From: Streptomyces diastatochromogenes
GTDB taxonomy: Bacteria > Actinomycetota > Actinomycetes > Streptomycetales > Streptomycetaceae
DNA length: 64,000 nucleotides
Direction: 5' to 3'
Assembly (NCBI RefSeq): GCF_002242805.1
Contig: NZ_MCGQ01000045.1
Coordinates: 22,786-86,785 of the forward strand
How positions within the stretch are numbered: the stretch's first letter is position 1; every line of letters starts with the position of its first letter. A program made the translations under genes and the position numbers. The notes beneath the pieces are model-generated. The model did not search any database and was not told the origin of the DNA. It saw only the letters and a program-made list of their open reading frames with translations. Positions 43,797 to 52,214 of the stretch are shown piece after piece.

Positions 43797-46700
43797 TCAG
43801 CAGCCGCTTTGACCGGCGGGCGCCCAGGGCAGCGTGCGCCGCAGGACGGCCGGGCCGCGCGTGTCGCCGAGGTCGGCGAAGAGAGCACCGGCCCGGGCGG
43901 CCGCCGCCCGGGAAGCCTCGCGGTCGCCCGCCTCCCACAGCAGCCGGGCCAGCATGAGGGCGACCCAGCCGACGGTGCAGGTCGACCCGGCGACGTGTTC
44001 CAGACCCTGGGCGCGGGTCAGCAAGGTGAGGGCTCGCGCCGTGTCACCCGCGGCCCTGGCCACGAGCCCGAGGTGGAGCACGGTGTTGGTGGTGCCCGGG
44101 ATGTCGTCGGTCTCCTCGAAGCCCGCGAGGACATCGGACAGGGTCGCCTGCGCGCCGTCGGTGTCCCCGGCGGCCAGGTGGAGCAGGCCGAGGCACCCGA
44201 GGGTGATGCCCTCCTCCCGGCGGTCGCCCAGCCGGCGCCTGATCGCCAGCGCCGCCTCGAGGTGGTTCCGTGCCGCGTCGTGGTCGCCCCGGCGCCGGTG
44301 GATGTTGCCGAGGGTGTTGAGGGCCAGGGATTCACCGTGCGGGTCGTCGAGCGCGCGGAAGCAGTCGACGCTGCGGTCGGCCGCCGCGGTGGCGGCGCCG
44401 GTGTCGCCGTCGAGGCGGCTCGCCCACGCGAGCGTCGCCAGGGCGTAGCCGCGTGCCCGGGAGGGGCCGACCGTACGGCCAGCGAGCACCGTCTCCTCGT
44501 AGCACAGCGACACCTGCCCCACCTCGTCGTCCTCGACCACGTAACCCGGTGTCATGACCGGGAAGAACGGCTCGCTCCCGCCCCGGACGTCGTCCAGCAG
44601 CCGGAGACACTCCACGCAGGCCCCGCGCGCCACCGCGCCCTCGCCACGGCAGACGGCCCAGACGCCCTCCAGGTGCGCGGCGACGGCGAGGACCGAGGGA
44701 TCGCCGGCGTCGTCGCCGAGGGTGCGGGCCAGGTCGAGGGCGGTGCGGGCGCGGTCCCACGTACCCCGCATCCACAGCAGGATCGCCTGCTGGCAGTGGG
44801 CGTACGCCAGCGCCGCCGGGTCCGCCCGCCGCCGGTGGATCCCTACGATCTGCTCGCCGATGTCCTCCAACGGCGAGCCGTCACCGAGGCGGATCGCCAG
44901 CACGGCCCGCCCCATCAGCGCTCTCGCCCGCTGCGGGGTGGGCTCCGGTGCGGCGGCCAGGGCGTCGTCCAGCCAGCGCCGGCCCTCGGCGAGACGTCCC
45001 CGGTCGGGCCAGAACGAGCGCAGGGCCACGGCCAGCCGGAGCGCACTGTCCGGTTCGTGGCGCAGGAAGGAGCGCAGGGCGGCCCGCAGGTTGCCGTAGT
45101 CGGCCTCCAGCTCCAGCGAGGTCGCCCCGGAGATGCCGGTGGGCGGCTCGTGGTCCCGCGCCTCGGCGAGCGCCAGGTAGAAGCGGCGATGGCCGGCCTC
45201 GGTGGCCGCCAGTTCCCCGGCGGCCCGCAGCCGCTCGGCGGCGTACTGCCGGATCGTCTCCAGCAGCCGGTAGCGGACCTCGTCCTGCCGGGGCTCCGCC
45301 CACACCAGGGACTTGTCGGCCAGCCGGCCGAGGAGATCCAGCACCGAGGTGCCGTGCGCACCGCCCGCGCACACCACCTCGGCCGCGGCAAGAGAGAACC
45401 CGCCCGCGAAGACCGCCAGCCGGCGGAACAGGCGCCGCTCCTCCTCGTCGAGCAGCCGGTGGCTCCACTCCAGGGTGGCCAGCAGCGTCTCCTGACGGGT
45501 CGCGCCGCGCCGGCTGCCCCGGCCCAGGAGGGCCAGGGCGTCGTCGAGCCGGTCGGCGATCTGACGCGGGGCCAGTACGGGCACCCGGGCCGCCGCCAGC
45601 TCCAGGGCCAGGGGCATGCCGTCGAGCCGGAAACAGATCTGCGCGACGGCCTCCGCGTTCCCCGGGGTCAGCCGGAACCCGGGGTCCGCGTCCCCGGCCC
45701 GCTCCACGAACAGCTGTACGGAGGCGAAGCGGCCCAACTCCGCCACGGACGGCAGCCGGCGCGGATCCGGCAGACCCAGGGAGGGCACCCGGAAGGTACG
45801 TTCCCCGTAACTGCCCAGCGGCTCCCGGCTGGTCGCGAGGACGCACACGCCGGGGCAGCGGGCCAGGACCTCCGAGGCCAGGGCGGCACACGCGTCGATC
45901 AGGTGCTCGCAGTTGTCCAGCACCAGCAGCATCTCCCGGCCGCCGAGCTGCGCGATCAGCGCCTCCCGGCCGCCGCCGGACGGCGGGAGCTGCAGTCCCA
46001 GGGCCGCGGCGACCGCCTCGGGCACGAGGTGCGGTTCCGCCAGGCCGGCGAGGTCGACGAACCACGCCCCGTCCCGGTAGCCGTCGCCCCGGCGAGCCGC
46101 CACGGCGAGCGCGAGCCGGGTCTTTCCGCAGCCACCGGCCCCGGTGAGGGTCAGCAGCCTGCCCCGCCCGAGCAGCTTCTCCACCTCGGCCATCTCGCGC
46201 TCCCGCCCGATGAGGGCCGTCGCGGGCGCCGGCAGACGGTGCCGTGGCGCCGGCCGCTGGTCCCGCGCCTCGACCGAGTCGGACAGCAGCTCACGGTAGA
46301 GGCGGCGCGTCAGCGGGTCGGGGTCGGCGCCGGTGTCTCGGCGGAGTTCGTCCCGCAGGTCCTCGTAGTCGGCCAGCGCCTCCCGCCGTTGCCCGGCGTC
46401 GGCCAGGACCCGCATCAGCGCACGGTGGCCGGGCTCGTGCAGCGGATTCTGCGCGATCAGGGCCCGTAGTACGTCGATGGCCTCGGCCGTGTGGTGATCG
46501 CGCTCGAGCGTCTCGCCCAGCCCCAGCCGCAGCGCCGTACGCCGTGCTTCCAGCGCCTCGGCCGCCTCGCTCGCCCAGGGCTCGTACCGGTCCTCGGGCA
46601 GCAGCCCGGCATCGGCCAGGGCGAGCGCGGCACGGTAGTCCTCGGCACCGCCGCCGTCCGCGGCCCGCCGGGCCGTCTCCTCGAACGCGTCGAGGTCGAT

Positions 46701-47018
46701 CCGGACACCGCCGTCGGGTCCGAGCACCACCAGGTCGTCGCGGAGGACGAGAACGTCCCCCGGCGCCCCCGTGGCCGCCAGTGCGCGCCGCACGGCGTGC
46801 AGCACCTGGTGCAGGTTGTTCGACGCGGCTGTCCGGTCGAGGTCCGGCCACAGCAGGTCGTAGAGCCGTTCCCGGTGCATCTGATGGCCCGGCGACAGGC
46901 ACAGCAGTTTGAGCAGGCTCCGGGCCTTGCGCAGCCGCCACGCCCCGGCGGCGACCGGACGGTCCCCGACCGCCACGGCGAAGCCGCCGAGGAGCCGGAT
47001 GTCCACCTCATCGGCCAT
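43797..47018 (-). CDS. large SARP-type regulator (BTAD, NB-ARC-like ATPase, TPR)
   Basis: The protein is 1073 residues from ATG 47018, about six bases after GAGGG. Residues ~1-95 are the OmpR-like winged helix (DIRLLGGFAVAVGDRPVAAG, LRKARSLLKLLCLSPGHQMH), and ~100-250 the bacterial transcriptional activation domain. Near 290 is Walker A (TGAGGCGKT), with Walker B at MLLVLDNCEHL and an ATSREPLG sensor. The C-terminal ~400 residues are TPR-like helices. This is the AfsR-like layout, typical of pathway activators in streptomycetes. No biosynthetic core genes are in the window, so targets may be the BBE oxidase gene just downstream or genes elsewhere. A 12-base palindrome (47082-47093) lies upstream. 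Confidence 0.88.
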   Translation of the reverse strand: MADEVDIRLLGGFAVAVGDRPVAAGAWRLRKARSLLKLLCLSPGHQMHRERLYDLLWPDLDRTAASNNLHQVLHAVRRALAATGAPGDVLVLRDDLVVLGPDGGVRIDLDAFEETARRAADGGGAEDYRAALALADAGLLPEDRYEPWASEAAEALEARRTALRLGLGETLERDHHTAEAIDVLRALIAQNPLHEPGHRALMRVLADAGQRREALADYEDLRDELRRDTGADPDPLTRRLYRELLSDSVEARDQRPAPRHRLPAPATALIGREREMAEVEKLLGRGRLLTLTGAGGCGKTRLALAVAARRGDGYRDGAWFVDLAGLAEPHLVPEAVAAALGLQLPPSGGGREALIAQLGGREMLLVLDNCEHLIDACAALASEVLARCPGVCVLATSREPLGSYGERTFRVPSLGLPDPRRLPSVAELGRFASVQLFVERAGDADPGFRLTPGNAEAVAQICFRLDGMPLALELAAARVPVLAPRQIADRLDDALALLGRGSRRGATRQETLLATLEWSHRLLDEEERRLFRRLAVFAGGFSLAAAEVVCAGGAHGTSVLDLLGRLADKSLVWAEPRQDEVRYRLLETIRQYAAERLRAAGELAATEAGHRRFYLALAEARDHEPPTGISGATSLELEADYGNLRAALRSFLRHEPDSALRLAVALRSFWPDRGRLAEGRRWLDDALAAAPEPTPQRARALMGRAVLAIRLGDGSPLEDIGEQIVGIHRRRADPAALAYAHCQQAILLWMRGTWDRARTALDLARTLGDDAGDPSVLAVAAHLEGVWAVCRGEGAVARGACVECLRLLDDVRGGSEPFFPVMTPGYVVEDDEVGQVSLCYEETVLAGRTVGPSRARGYALATLAWASRLDGDTGAATAAADRSVDCFRALDDPHGESLALNTLGNIHRRRGDHDAARNHLEAALAIRRRLGDRREEGITLGCLGLLHLAAGDTDGAQATLSDVLAGFEETDDIPGTTNTVLHLGLVARAAGDTARALTLLTRAQGLEHVAGSTCTVGWVALMLARLLWEAGDREASRAAAARAGALFADLGDTRGPAVLRRTLPWAPAGQSGC

Positions 47019-47081
47019 GGCAACCCTCACGAGCAGGCTACCGCCCGACCGCATCCGGTTCCCGCGGGCTGCCGCCCAGAT

Positions 47082-47093
47082 GCATGATCATGC
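47082..47093. promoter_or_regulatory. GCATGATCATGC palindrome between SARP and DoxX genes
   Basis: A perfect 12-base dyad lies 64 bases before the SARP start and 133 bases before the DoxX start. It could serve either gene. SARP binding sites are usually direct repeats, so this would be the site of another regulator. Confidence 0.3.
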
Positions 47094-47225
47094 TCGCAGC
47101 GGAAGGATCGGCATGGGTGGTCCACGCTCCGCGACGCGGCTCGGGGCTCGCCACCGACCGGTGCCTCGGCGTCTTGTCCGAGCTGGGGGAAACGCCCGTT
47201 CCGGCGTTGTTACCGGAGCTTCGAC

Positions 47226-47795
47226 ATGAATACGAAACGCATATTGCAACGCATTTCGAGTCCTGTTGCGAGTCCTACTGAATCGGGAGCGCACGCCACC
47301 GTCGCACCTCTGGCCTCCGCCGCCGACTGGGGTCTTCTGCTCATCCGGCTGACCTTCGGACTGCTGATGGCCGCGCACGGTGCTCAGAAACTGTTCGGGA
47401 TCTTCGGCGGAAACGGCCTGACGGCGACCGGTCGGGCGTTCGAGAACCTCGGCTACCGCCCGGGAAAGCTGTTCGCCGTGATCGGCGGCCTGTCCGAATC
47501 CCTCGGTGGCCTCGGCCTGGCTCTCGGACTGCTCACTCCACTGGCGGCCGCCGCCCTGATCGGCGTGATGATCAATGCCATGGCGACCGTCACCGGCGCC
47601 CACGGTCTGTGGGACACGGACGGCGGCGTGGAGTACAGCGTCTGCATCACCGTGGTCGCCCTGGCCATCGCGGCCATCGGCCCGGGCCGCCTCGCCGTCG
47701 ACCGCTTCTTCCGCTGGGGCACGGGCGGCTGGGGGGAGGCGGCGCTCGCCCTCGGTCTGGGCGGGGGTGTCGCTGCGATCACGCTGAGTCTTTAG
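47226..47795 (+). CDS. DoxX-family membrane protein
   Basis: The 189-residue protein starts at ATG 47226, seven bases after GGAG. After a ~30-residue polar leader come four membrane segments with the DoxX signature: WGLLLIRLTFGLLMAAHGAQ, KLFGIFGGNGL, and AVIGGLSESLGGLGLALGLL. DoxX proteins are membrane subunits linked to thiosulfate or quinone redox reactions and oxidative-stress complexes, but many are uncharacterised. A weak hairpin GGGCA...TTGCCC follows the stop and may terminate both this gene and the convergent monooxygenase. Confidence 0.85.
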   Translation: MNTKRILQRISSPVASPTESGAHATVAPLASAADWGLLLIRLTFGLLMAAHGAQKLFGIFGGNGLTATGRAFENLGYRPGKLFAVIGGLSESLGGLGLALGLLTPLAAAALIGVMINAMATVTGAHGLWDTDGGVEYSVCITVVALAIAAIGPGRLAVDRFFRWGTGGWGEAALALGLGGGVAAITLSL

Positions 47796-47863
47796 CGGGG
47801 GCAGGCCAGGGCTTGCCCGGAAACGGATTCATCCCCACCAGCCGTCATCGGGTGCGCCCTCGC

Positions 47864-49423
47864 TCAGCCCCGGGTGATCGCGGTGAGCGCGTGGTGGAGG
47901 GTGCCGTCGCTCGACGGGCGGTCGTGCCAGCGGGCGCCGATGTGGCCGTCGGGTCGGATGAGGAGCGCTCCGTGCGGGTGGATGCCGCAGAGGTCGGCGT
48001 GCTCCGTCGGCAGGGGCTCGATGCGCAGTGGCCGGTGTGCGTCGGTGTGTTGGGCCCAGCGACTGGGATCCGGGGTGAGCAGGGTGAACCACTCGCCGAA
48101 GACGTCGAGCGTGGAGCGGTCGGGAGTGAGCCAGAAGTGGGGCATGCGATGGCCTGGCTCGGCGGCGGGGACGTACTCCGTGCCTCCGTCGGGCGGTGGG
48201 GGCGGGGTGCCGTCGCCGGTGAGGACGGCCGCGGAGTCGTAGGTGACGCCGAGCACGAGGCCCAGCTGGGCGAAGAACCGCTCCGACCAGGGCAGTTCGA
48301 ACTCGGCCGACGCCGGTTCGCCGGATTGGAGCTGGTCGCGGCGCCGGGTCAGTACCTGGACCATGAGCTGGGTGTTGGCCACCGCCTGGCGGAGCGTCCG
48401 GAGGGCGACGGGGTGGCGTTCCGTCTCGTAGGACCGCAGCAGGCTCGGTTCGGCCCATCCGTGCAGCACACCCGCCAGCTTCCAGCACAGGTTGTGCACA
48501 TCGGCGAGGCCGGTGTTCATGCCCAGACCGCCGATGATGGGGAGCGCGTGCGCGGCGTCGCCGGCCAGCAGGATCCGGCCGCGCAGGAAGCGCTCGGCGA
48601 CGAACGCGTTCATCACCCAGTGCTGCACCCGCAACACCTCGGCCCGTACGTCCGCGCCGGGGCCGAGGGCGCGCGAGACGACGTCGGGCCAGTCGGCGTC
48701 CGCGGTGTCCTCGGGCGTGGCACCGAACCAGGCCCAGCCTCCCTCGGGGTAGAGCGGGGCGAAGGAGCCGTGCGGGGTGAAGTAGATCCCGGCGGGCTGG
48801 TCGGCGCACCAGCGGTTGAGGTCGGCGTCGAACACGACGGTGGTGAAACCGCCCAGCGCTCCGGGGCCCTCGGTGCCGATCCCGAGCAGTGGTCGGACAG
48901 TGGAACTCGCGCCGTCGGCGGCGAGTACGTAACGGGCCCGGACACGGGTCTCCGCACCGCGTCGGTGGTCGGCGAGCAGGGCCGTGACGCTCTCGGCTTC
49001 TTCGGCGAGGTCGACGAGTTCGACCCCGAACCGGACTTCCGCGTCCGCCGCGGCGAGCAGGGTGGGTTCCAGCCGGTCCTGCGAGGTGACGACGCCGATC
49101 ACGGGGCTCTCGGGCACCGGCGCGTTGACCCCGACCATCGCCGCCGTGGCGAAGTCCCGGTCGTGCAGGGTGTCGCGGAAGCGGACGCGGGCGTACTCCG
49201 GTGCGAACGCGTTGGCGGCGATCCTGTCGGCGAGCCCCAGCTGGCGATAGATCTCCATCGAGCGCACGTTGACCAGCCGGGACCGTGGAAACGGTGACAG
49301 CTCGGCGTGTTTCTCGACCAGCAGTACCCGGACGCCCCAGCGTTCCAGCAGCGCCCGGGCGGTGAGTCCGACCGGCCCGCCGCCGACGATCAGTACGTCC
49401 ACCTCGGCGTTCGCCACGGCCAT
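47864..49423 (-). CDS. FAD-dependent aromatic monooxygenase, PHBH fold
   Basis: The protein is 519 residues from ATG 49423 with GGAGGAG seven bases upstream. It has the class A flavoprotein set: VDVLIVGGGPVGLTARALLE, the DG motif in LAADGASSTVR, and the GD motif in GRILLAGDAAHALPIIGGLG followed by MNTGLADVHNLCWKLA. The C-terminal ~110 residues form the thioredoxin-like tail of phenol-hydroxylase relatives. These enzymes hydroxylate aromatic or polyketide rings with NAD(P)H and O2. No polyketide genes are near, so degradation or detoxification of an aromatic compound is as likely as biosynthesis. Confidence 0.87.
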   Translation of the reverse strand: MAVANAEVDVLIVGGGPVGLTARALLERWGVRVLLVEKHAELSPFPRSRLVNVRSMEIYRQLGLADRIAANAFAPEYARVRFRDTLHDRDFATAAMVGVNAPVPESPVIGVVTSQDRLEPTLLAAADAEVRFGVELVDLAEEAESVTALLADHRRGAETRVRARYVLAADGASSTVRPLLGIGTEGPGALGGFTTVVFDADLNRWCADQPAGIYFTPHGSFAPLYPEGGWAWFGATPEDTADADWPDVVSRALGPGADVRAEVLRVQHWVMNAFVAERFLRGRILLAGDAAHALPIIGGLGMNTGLADVHNLCWKLAGVLHGWAEPSLLRSYETERHPVALRTLRQAVANTQLMVQVLTRRRDQLQSGEPASAEFELPWSERFFAQLGLVLGVTYDSAAVLTGDGTPPPPPDGGTEYVPAAEPGHRMPHFWLTPDRSTLDVFGEWFTLLTPDPSRWAQHTDAHRPLRIEPLPTEHADLCGIHPHGALLIRPDGHIGARWHDRPSSDGTLHHALTAITRG

Positions 49424-49535
49424 GTCGAGCTCCTCCTGCTCACCGCCATGAGATCAATGATCCGCGCCTGGCGGCGGGCCGCAATGTGGCAGGCATGGGG
49501 GAGGGCCCCGCAGGCCGGGGCCCTGGTCGAGAGGG

Positions 49536-49889
49536 TCAGGAACCGACGAAGAGGACCGAGCGGAGCTTCAGGCGGTCCGTGGCGGGGCGGCCGTGGGGGC
49601 GGAGGGACCAGGAGTCGCCCGAGCAGTCGGGCCCGGTGAAGACGAGGGCGAATTCGTCGGTGTCGTTGTGCGGGGCGAAGGCGGGCTCGGAGGCGTTCGG
49701 GTCCGCGACTTCGGGGAGAGTGATGCACTCATCGCTCGCCGGGTCGTACAGGGTGGCCGCCTGGGGTTGGCCGTTGAGGCCGATGAACTTGTAGCTGAAG
49801 TCGCCGGTGGCGGCCTGGGCGGGCGTGGCCAGGACGGCGGTGAGGGCGAGGGCACCGCAAGCGGCGGCGACGGTGTTCCGGAGACGCAC
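49536..49889 (-). CDS. small secreted protein with two cysteines
   Basis: The 117-residue protein has a clear signal peptide (MRLRNTVAAACGALALTAVL, cleavage after AQA). The mature ~91 residues are acidic, begin with ATGDFSYKFIGLNGQPQAAT and contain two cysteines (DECITLP and GPDCSGDSW), likely a disulfide. I recognise similarity in style to small exported beta proteins of streptomycetes but no named family. The start is GTG with a weak ribosome site. It is divergent from the ankyrin gene. Confidence 0.68.
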   Translation of the reverse strand: MRLRNTVAAACGALALTAVLATPAQAATGDFSYKFIGLNGQPQAATLYDPASDECITLPEVADPNASEPAFAPHNDTDEFALVFTGPDCSGDSWSLRPHGRPATDRLKLRSVLFVGS

Positions 49890-50067
49890 AGAGTTCTCGT
49901 TTCGTGAGGACGACCAAGGTCATCTGCAGCCCTGCTCCCCGCGAGCGCCTCGCATGCGGACCATCGGAGCAGAAGCGTTCCGCTGTCACCCGTTCGGACG
50001 CGCCCCGGTCGACGCCCCGGTTGTCAGTGGCTCGTGCTACCCAGGTGGTGAACTGAAAGGTGGCCCG

Positions 50068-50793
50068 ATGCTGCTCGACGCGACCGCACCACTGGCTCTT
50101 GCCGCCGTCGAGGCGGTCCACGCCGGCGACGTGCCCGCACTGCAGGACCTGCTCACCGCCCACCCGGGCCTGGCCACAGCCCGGCTGGGCGACACGCGGA
50201 CCGCCCGCACCCTCCTGCACGTCGCCACGGACTGGCCCGGCCACTACCCGCGCGGCCCGCACACCGTCACTGCCCTGGTCGCGGCGGGAGCCGACGTGAA
50301 CGCACGCTTCACCGGCCCGCACCGCGAGACCCCGCTGCACTGGGCGGCCAGCACCGACGACGTCCCCGTCCTGGACACCCTGCTCGACCTCGGCGCGGAC
50401 ATCGAGGCCGACGGCGGGGTCATCGGCGACGGCACCCCGATCGCCGACGCGGTCGCCTTCGGCCAGTGGAACGCCGCCCGGCGCCTGCTGGAACGGGGTG
50501 CCCGCACCAGCCTGTGGCAGGCCGCCGCCCTCGGCGAAGCCGACCGCGTCGCCGCCTGTTTCCCGCCCCGTGCCGAGCCGCCGAGCCAGGAGGAGATCAC
50601 CGGCGCGCTGTGGTGCGCCTGTCACGGTGGGCAGCGGCGGATCGCCGCCTACTTGTTGGAGCAGGGCGGTGACGTCAACTGGATCGGCTACGACGAGCTG
50701 ACCGCGCTCGATGCCGCCGGCAGATCCGGCCACCCCGCCCTGGTCGCCTGGCTGCGGGAGCGGGGAGCGATGTCGGCCGCGGACCTCACCTGA
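50068..50793 (+). CDS. ankyrin-repeat protein
   Basis: This 241-residue cytosolic protein begins at ATG 50068, five bases after GAAAGGTGG. It has about five ankyrin-like repeats: TRTARTLLHVATDWPG, VTALVAAGADVNARFTGPHR, ETPLHWAASTDDVPVLDTLL, and a C-terminal AAYLLEQGGDVNWIG unit. Ankyrin proteins act as binding scaffolds; no enzyme domain is attached. It converges with the TetR gene across a 37-base gap holding a short hairpin. Confidence 0.82.
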   Translation: MLLDATAPLALAAVEAVHAGDVPALQDLLTAHPGLATARLGDTRTARTLLHVATDWPGHYPRGPHTVTALVAAGADVNARFTGPHRETPLHWAASTDDVPVLDTLLDLGADIEADGGVIGDGTPIADAVAFGQWNAARRLLERGARTSLWQAAALGEADRVAACFPPRAEPPSQEEITGALWCACHGGQRRIAAYLLEQGGDVNWIGYDELTALDAAGRSGHPALVAWLRERGAMSAADLT

Positions 50794-50815
50794 CACCGCA
50801 GCGGCCGGACCGCCG

Positions 50816-50828
50816 CGGGCAGTGCCCG
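50816..50828. terminator. short hairpin between ankyrin and TetR genes
   Basis: CGGGCA-G-TGCCCG forms a compact GC stem three bases before the TetR stop codon and 22 bases after the ankyrin stop. A second imperfect GC stem lies just to its left. It may help end both converging transcripts. Confidence 0.35.
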
Positions 50829-50830
50829 TC

Positions 50831-51409
50831 TCACCGACCGGGCGCCCCCGCCCGCAGGCCGTCCATCACGAGGTCGAGGAGCCGGGTGGCGCGTGGCTGC
50901 CAGTCGTCGTGCGGGTCGAGCTGCCACAGACCCGCGATGGCGAGGACGAAGTCGTCCGCGCTGACTCCGGGCCGGATGGTGCCGGCCTCCTCGTTGGCGC
51001 GGAGCAGGAGTTCCGCCGCGGTGGTCACCGGTGTGTGAGCCGGTCTCGCCGGGCCGCCCGGTGCGCTGGTCGCCTGGCGTATCGCGTCGGCCAGGCCGGC
51101 CTTGGTCATGGCGAACTCGGCGAGCCGGTCCATCCAGGCACGCAGGGCCTGTTCGGGCGCCCGGGTCTCGAGCAGCTGTGCCGCGCTGTCGGCGACCTGC
51201 CGCATCTCGTGGCGGTAGATCTCCAGGACAAGTGCCTCGCGGTTGGGGAAGTTGCGGTAGAACGTGCCCTGCCCGACGCCGGCCTTCTTGGCGATCGCAC
51301 TGAGCGGGGCGTCCGCGCTGCGCGTCAGCTCGACAAGTGCCACTTCCAGGATGCGCTCACGGTTGCGCTGCGCGTCGGACCGCATCGGTGGGTCCTTCTT
51401 CTGTGGCAC
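50831..51409 (-). CDS. TetR-family repressor of the molybdenum oxidase operon
   Basis: The protein is 192 residues from GTG 51409 after GAGGAGG. The N-terminal HTH reads RERILEVALVELTRSADAPL then IAKKAGVGQGTFYRNFPNRE, typical of TetR. The C-terminal ligand domain ends near DLVMDGLRAG. It is divergent from the aldehyde oxidase operon, and the 208-base gap carries two copies of an 18-base palindromic site. One sits exactly between the -35 and -10 of the oxidase promoter. Repression of both genes, relieved by an aldehyde or related ligand, is the likely mode. Confidence 0.88.
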   Translation of the reverse strand: MPQKKDPPMRSDAQRNRERILEVALVELTRSADAPLSAIAKKAGVGQGTFYRNFPNREALVLEIYRHEMRQVADSAAQLLETRAPEQALRAWMDRLAEFAMTKAGLADAIRQATSAPGGPARPAHTPVTTAAELLLRANEEAGTIRPGVSADDFVLAIAGLWQLDPHDDWQPRATRLLDLVMDGLRAGAPGR

Positions 51410-51444
51410 TCGTCCTCCTCAAGGGTTCTGGCCGAACCCCGCCC

Positions 51445-51472
51445 TTGCTAACCGGACAGCTGTCCGTATAGG
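51445..51472 (+). promoter_or_regulatory. promoter of the molybdenum oxidase operon
   Basis: TTGCTA (51445-51450) and TATAGG (51467-51472) are spaced by 16 bases. The spacer is filled by the 14-base palindrome CGGACAGCTGTCCG, so repressor and polymerase cannot bind together. Confidence 0.55.
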
Positions 51473-51501
51473 TTCTCGGGTAGCGGATAGCTGTCCGGTT
51501 A
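51449..51501. promoter_or_regulatory. paired TetR operators in inverted orientation
   Basis: Site 1, TAACCGGACAGCTGTCCG (51449-51466), contains a perfect 14-base palindrome. Site 2, CGGATAGCTGTCCGGTTA (51484-51501), is its reverse complement with one mismatch. The centres are about 31 bases apart, three helical turns, which favours cooperative binding of two dimers on one face. Confidence 0.75.
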
Positions 51502-51522
51502 CGTCCACGATAGCTGTGGACG
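51502..51522. promoter_or_regulatory. CGTCCAC-N7-GTGGACG inverted repeat
   Basis: Perfect 7-base arms flank GATAGCT, a core shared with operator 2 next to it. It may be a third, weaker repressor site or a hairpin in the leader of the oxidase message. Confidence 0.4.
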
Positions 51523-51617
51523 CGGCCCCACTGCAGTCGGCAGTCGCCCCCTTCGGCCCGAGCATCCCGCACCTTCGGTTCTCTCCCAACTGTTCTGGAA
51601 AGCGAAAGAAGTTGCTC

Positions 51618-52214
51618 ATGGCTTTATCGACGTCCAGTGTCATCACCCTGAAGATCAACGGCGAGAAGTACACACTGCCCGTCGACCACCGCACCACCCT
51701 GCTCGACGCACTGCGCGAGCGCCTCGACCTGACCGGCACCAAGAAGGGCTGTGACCAGGGTCAGTGCGGTGCCTGCACCGTCCTGCTGGACGGGCGCCGG
51801 ACCGTTGCCTGCCTGCAACTGGCCGTGGCGGCCGAGGGCCGCGAGATCACCACCGTCGAAGGCGTGGCGGACGGGGAGCAGTTGCACCCCGTGCAGCAGG
51901 CCTTCCTCGACCTGGACGGCTACCAGTGCGGCTACTGCACCCCGGGACAGATCTGTTCGGCGATCGGCGTGATACAGGAACACGCGGCGGGCTGGCCGAG
52001 CGCCGTCACCGACGACATACGGCCCGAAGCGGGACCACCACCCCTGACCGCCGACGAGATCCGCGAGCGGATGAGCGGCAATCTGTGCCGTTGCGGCGCG
52101 TACGTCTCGATCGTCGAGGCCGTGGCCCGGGCGGCCGAGGCCGGAACGGACACCAGCACAGCCGCTGCGGCGCGTATCAGCCCCGAAGCGGCGGCCGAGG
52201 AGGCCGTGGCATGA
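51618..52214 (+). CDS. paoA: molybdenum aldehyde oxidase, [2Fe-2S] subunit (PaoA/YagT-like)
   Basis: The protein is 198 residues from ATG 51618 behind GAAAGAAG. It carries both iron-sulfur domains of the xanthine-oxidase family small subunit: the plant-ferredoxin cluster GCDQGQCGACTVLLDG, and the helical domain with CGYCTPGQ and NLCRCGAY. It passes electrons from the molybdenum centre to the flavin subunit. The N-terminus lacks the Tat leader of the E. coli periplasmic PaoA, so this complex is probably cytoplasmic. The stop overlaps the next start as ATGA. The symbol is by similarity. Confidence 0.88.
   Translation: MALSTSSVITLKINGEKYTLPVDHRTTLLDALRERLDLTGTKKGCDQGQCGACTVLLDGRRTVACLQLAVAAEGREITTVEGVADGEQLHPVQQAFLDLDGYQCGYCTPGQICSAIGVIQEHAAGWPSAVTDDIRPEAGPPPLTADEIRERMSGNLCRCGAYVSIVEAVARAAEAGTDTSTAAAARISPEAAAEEAVA

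Noticed and set aside
47084..47281. 65-codon plus-strand ORF overlapping the DoxX start
   Set aside because: It begins in the palindrome region, has no ribosome site and overlaps the clearly supported DoxX gene in another frame.
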